From JAKZVK01 sp965248255 (lineage in GTDB: Bacteria; Acidobacteriota; Terriglobia; Bryobacterales; UBA6623), in the NCBI GenBank assembly GCA_965248255.1, contig CBDFIW010000004.1, positions 2,480,001-2,544,000 of the forward strand: DNA of 64,000 nucleotides, read 5' to 3'. Below are positions 61,983 to 64,000 of this stretch, piece after piece. Every line of letters begins with the position of its first letter. Positions within the stretch are counted from its first letter, which is position 1. The notes beneath the pieces were generated by a model, which made no database searches, had not been told where the DNA came from, and saw only the letters and a program-made list of their open reading frames with translations. Both the position numbers and the translations under genes were made by a program.

Positions 61983-63116
61983 GTGAACCCGCCGAAAAAC
62001 TCGACATCCCGCTTGTTCCCAGATCGGCGCGGCCGGCTTCTGGTCGTCGCCTTCGCTTTGGCCGGAGCAGTCGTGCTGGCAGAGATCGCATTGCGCACCT
62101 ACGCTTGGGCCGAGGCGTCGCGGCGAAACGACCTCGCCGGGGCGCCTTACACGCTCAGCCTTTACGCCACCGACGGGGTCACCAGCCTATCCGAACACGA
62201 GGGGCGGCTGAAACTCATCCTCGACCTCTTCGTCACTTACCGAAATCTGCCGAATCAGCACGACCCCTGGTTCACGATCAATTCGCAAGGCTATCGCGGC
62301 GAGGAGCTAGACAGGAACCGGCAGACGACACGTGTCGTGCTTGTTGGTGGCTCGGCGGCGTTCGGGACGGGCGCCTTGTCCGACCAAGACACTCTAGCCG
62401 CGGCGCTCGAGCGGCGATTCGAGGATGTCCAGGTCATCAATGCCGCCGTCAACGGGCATGTCTCGACCGACGAGCTGACTCTGCTTGAAAAGGAACTCCT
62501 CGACCTCGAGCCGTCGCTCGTCCTGGCACTGGACGGCTTTAACGATTCGCAGCTCGGCTACGTCCTGAACGGTGAGTGGACGATAACGAACTCGACGTTC
62601 CGTGAGTTCGAGAATCGCTTGATCGATTGGCGCGCCACGCGGACTAACCCCGCGTGGGCCGGCTGGGCTCTTCTACGCTCCTGCTTCCGAGAGCTGGGAG
62701 GACGTGTCGAGAAGCTGGGGCGGCTCCCGGGCCGTATCCGGCAAGACTGGTACGGCGAGATGCCCGATGACCATTTGGAAGCCAAGCTGCAGATCTACAC
62801 TCGCAACGTCCGACGGATGGCAGGCCTCGCGGCTGAGCGAGACGTCGGGTTCCTGGTCATGCTACAGCCCCAGCGGCCCCACGTCTGGCGCTACTGGAAG
62901 TTCTATAGCGAACGGTACAACCTGTTCGTGCAGAAAGCGGCCCAGGCGTTCGAGCAGGAAGGGATCGACGTCTTGGATTTGCACGCCGCCAAGCAGATCG
63001 GGAAGGAGCATTTTCTCGACGGCGACGATGTTCACTTCAATGCGGCGGGGGTGGATGTGGTCGCTCACATCGTAGCCGAGCATATTCAGAGCAGAGGCCT
63101 CTTGGGTCAGCCCTAA
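61983..63116 (+). CDS. Membrane-anchored SGNH-hydrolase-like protein
   Basis: 377 residues from a GTG at 61983. One N-terminal transmembrane helix (LLVVAFALAGAVVLAEIAL). The SGNH blocks are present: Ser in VLVGGSAAFGTGA, Gly in AAVNGHVSTDE, Asn in LDGFNDSQ and the DxxH pair in GDDVHFNAAG. An esterase or acyltransferase on glycans or lipids at the outer face of the membrane is likely. Its upstream flank is the IS630 copy 78 bases away. Confidence 0.82.
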   Translation: MNPPKNSTSRLFPDRRGRLLVVAFALAGAVVLAEIALRTYAWAEASRRNDLAGAPYTLSLYATDGVTSLSEHEGRLKLILDLFVTYRNLPNQHDPWFTINSQGYRGEELDRNRQTTRVVLVGGSAAFGTGALSDQDTLAAALERRFEDVQVINAAVNGHVSTDELTLLEKELLDLEPSLVLALDGFNDSQLGYVLNGEWTITNSTFREFENRLIDWRATRTNPAWAGWALLRSCFRELGGRVEKLGRLPGRIRQDWYGEMPDDHLEAKLQIYTRNVRRMAGLAAERDVGFLVMLQPQRPHVWRYWKFYSERYNLFVQKAAQAFEQEGIDVLDLHAAKQIGKEHFLDGDDVHFNAAGVDVVAHIVAEHIQSRGLLGQP

Positions 63117-63459
63117 GCATGGCACTCTTCTGTTGGCAACGACTCCCCTCCGCCAATCGGAGGTGGACCGTTGCCCGGAGTAACGAGGATCTTGTTCTCG
63201 TTAGCCGAGGTGGCCCTGCAACAGTCTTACCCATATCCCGGTTAATCCCGGTTCAATTAATAGTGTAGGGGTGGACCGCTGTGTCCACCCCGGACCCGCT
63301 GTGTTGCTTACGCCTTGGACGCCGAGAGAACCGGCCTGGCCAAGGGACCACGCTGCCGGGCTGAGACGGCGGTCCGCCCCTACGCCTGCTGATCCTCCAC
63401 ACTCGGGATGTCACGGGCGCAACCCTTGGCCAGTTAGTCCGGAGCGCCGGTTCCGGCCG
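63117..63459. other. Intergenic region with long imperfect palindrome
   Basis: No gene. GTAGGGGTGGACCGCTGTGTC at 63264-63284 and GGCGGTCCGCCCCTAC at 63370-63385 form an inverted pair about 120 bases apart. The inner part GGGTGGACCGCTGTGTCCACCCC is itself a hairpin. It resembles family-2 palindromes (shared GTAGGGG/CCCCTAC ends) but with a different core. Confidence 0.6.
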
Positions 63460-64000
63460 CTAGGCCAATTGCAAAGACGGCTCGGCCCGTTGCTCGAAGC
63501 CGGACCGTTCTCCGCGCAACAAGCGCGGGTAGGCGGCCGCCGCAATCATGGCCGCGTTGTCGGTTGCAAGCGGCAGGCTCGGGAAGTAAACGGGATAAGG
63601 CATCGAAGTGAAGCGCCGTCGCAATCCCGAGTTCGCGGCCACTCCCCCGCAAACGATGATCGAGCAGACGGGCTGCTGTTCAGCCGCTTTGACGGTGCGG
63701 CGGATGAGTTCTTCGATTACCGTCTGCTGAAACGAAGCGATCAAGTCGAGCGTCGCCTGCGGGGTCGCTTCGACGATGGGATCGAGCGAGCTGGGCCGGC
63801 CCGAGGCGAACAGACGGCGGCGGCGGTCGATCTCTTCGTCCATATCCGCCGCTTGGACGTGGCGCAGCACGGCGGTCTTGAGGCCGCTGAAGCTCAGGTC
63901 CAGGGCGTTGCCTTTCATTCGTGACAGGGGCAGGCGCACACGCGCCGGGTCACCGAGGGGAGCGAGCTTGTCGATCAGCGGCCCTCCGGGATAGCCGAAG
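63460..64000 (-). CDS. tsaD: tRNA threonylcarbamoyladenosine transferase, C-terminal part
   Basis: About 180 C-terminal residues; the gene continues beyond the right edge. The frame at the edge reads FGYPGGPLIDKLA, then SFSGLKTAVLRHV and CGGVAANSGLRRRF, followed by FPSLPLATDNAAMIAAAA, all diagnostic of TsaD (Gcp/Kae1). With TsaB and TsaE it makes t6A37 in tRNAs reading ANN codons. Confidence 0.94.
   Translation of the reverse strand, partial: FGYPGGPLIDKLAPLGDPARVRLPLSRMKGNALDLSFSGLKTAVLRHVQAADMDEEIDRRRRLFASGRPSSLDPIVEATPQATLDLIASFQQTVIEELIRRTVKAAEQQPVCSIIVCGGVAANSGLRRRFTSMPYPVYFPSLPLATDNAAMIAAAAYPRLLRGERSGFEQRAEPSLQLA

Noticed and set aside
1..64000. CRISPR array, rRNA operon, prophage or integrative element
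   Set aside because: I looked for regularly spaced repeats, rRNA signatures, integrase or phage structural genes. None were seen. The repeats are palindromic and dispersed, and the mobile DNA is limited to five IS copies.

Overview
The window looks like part of an Acidobacteriota chromosome. It is GC-rich. It carries an ADOP-type FtsX permease (acidobacterial duplicated orphan permease) next to a PadR regulator, a Ser/Thr kinase fused to a PD40-type beta-propeller, a DUF5916 outer-membrane protein, HpnC/D/E squalene genes and a CxxxY-type CcmE. The taxonomic call is inference from gene content; there is no rRNA in the window.

Layout. 0.2-4.8 kb: a damaged, possibly RiPP-like locus on the minus strand. 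It has a small Pro-Trp-Gly-rich peptide gene, a B12-type radical SAM enzyme and a collapsed remnant of a RiPP-maturation radical SAM enzyme. An ISNCY/IS1202-like element sits exactly at the start of the peptide gene. 5.3-12.5 kb: an O-antigen-ligase-like protein, a zinc-ribbon rhomboid protease, a DUF1684 protein and a tandem alpha/beta hydrolase, separated by copies of a palindromic repeat. 12.8-18.9 kb: a cytochrome c maturation operon (ccmE-F-H-I-like, a membrane-anchored accessory protein, then ccmA-B) with no ccmC or ccmG. 19.2 kb: tRNA-Lys(CTT). 19.5-22.0 kb: a methyltransferase/oxidase pair suited to methylamine or betaine demethylation. 22.2-25.4 kb: the receptor-like kinase and a HicBA module whose toxin gene is decayed. 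25.5-31.5 kb: two different IS630-family elements bracketing an amber-interrupted MFS transporter and a dimethylformamidase-like enzyme. 31.5-39.6 kb: AIM24-like protein, then ispH, a nucleoside phosphorylase, two zinc dehydrogenases and hpnC-hpnD-hpnE. The last six are same-strand and tightly packed, forming a probable isoprenoid-to-squalene operon. 39.9-43.0 kb: ADOP permease and padR with a well-formed promoter/operator. 43.7-54.5 kb: a family of secreted amidohydrolases (three intact, one pseudogene), serS, a cupin, a di-heme peroxidase and a 5'-nucleotidase with the second copy of one IS630 element at its stop codon. 54.7-60.6 kb: a VapBC pair, the DUF5916 protein, a polyphosphate-glucokinase-like ROK kinase, an amidohydrolase, thiG and an FtsB-like protein. 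60.8-64 kb: the inverted second copy of the other IS630 element, an SGNH hydrolase and the 3' part of tsaD, which runs off the right edge.

Two dispersed palindromic repeat families recur between genes. Much of what is unusual is decay and rearrangement around IS insertions. The best candidate for an undescribed system is the PWG-peptide/radical-SAM locus at 0.2-4.8 kb, though one of its enzymes is plainly broken here.
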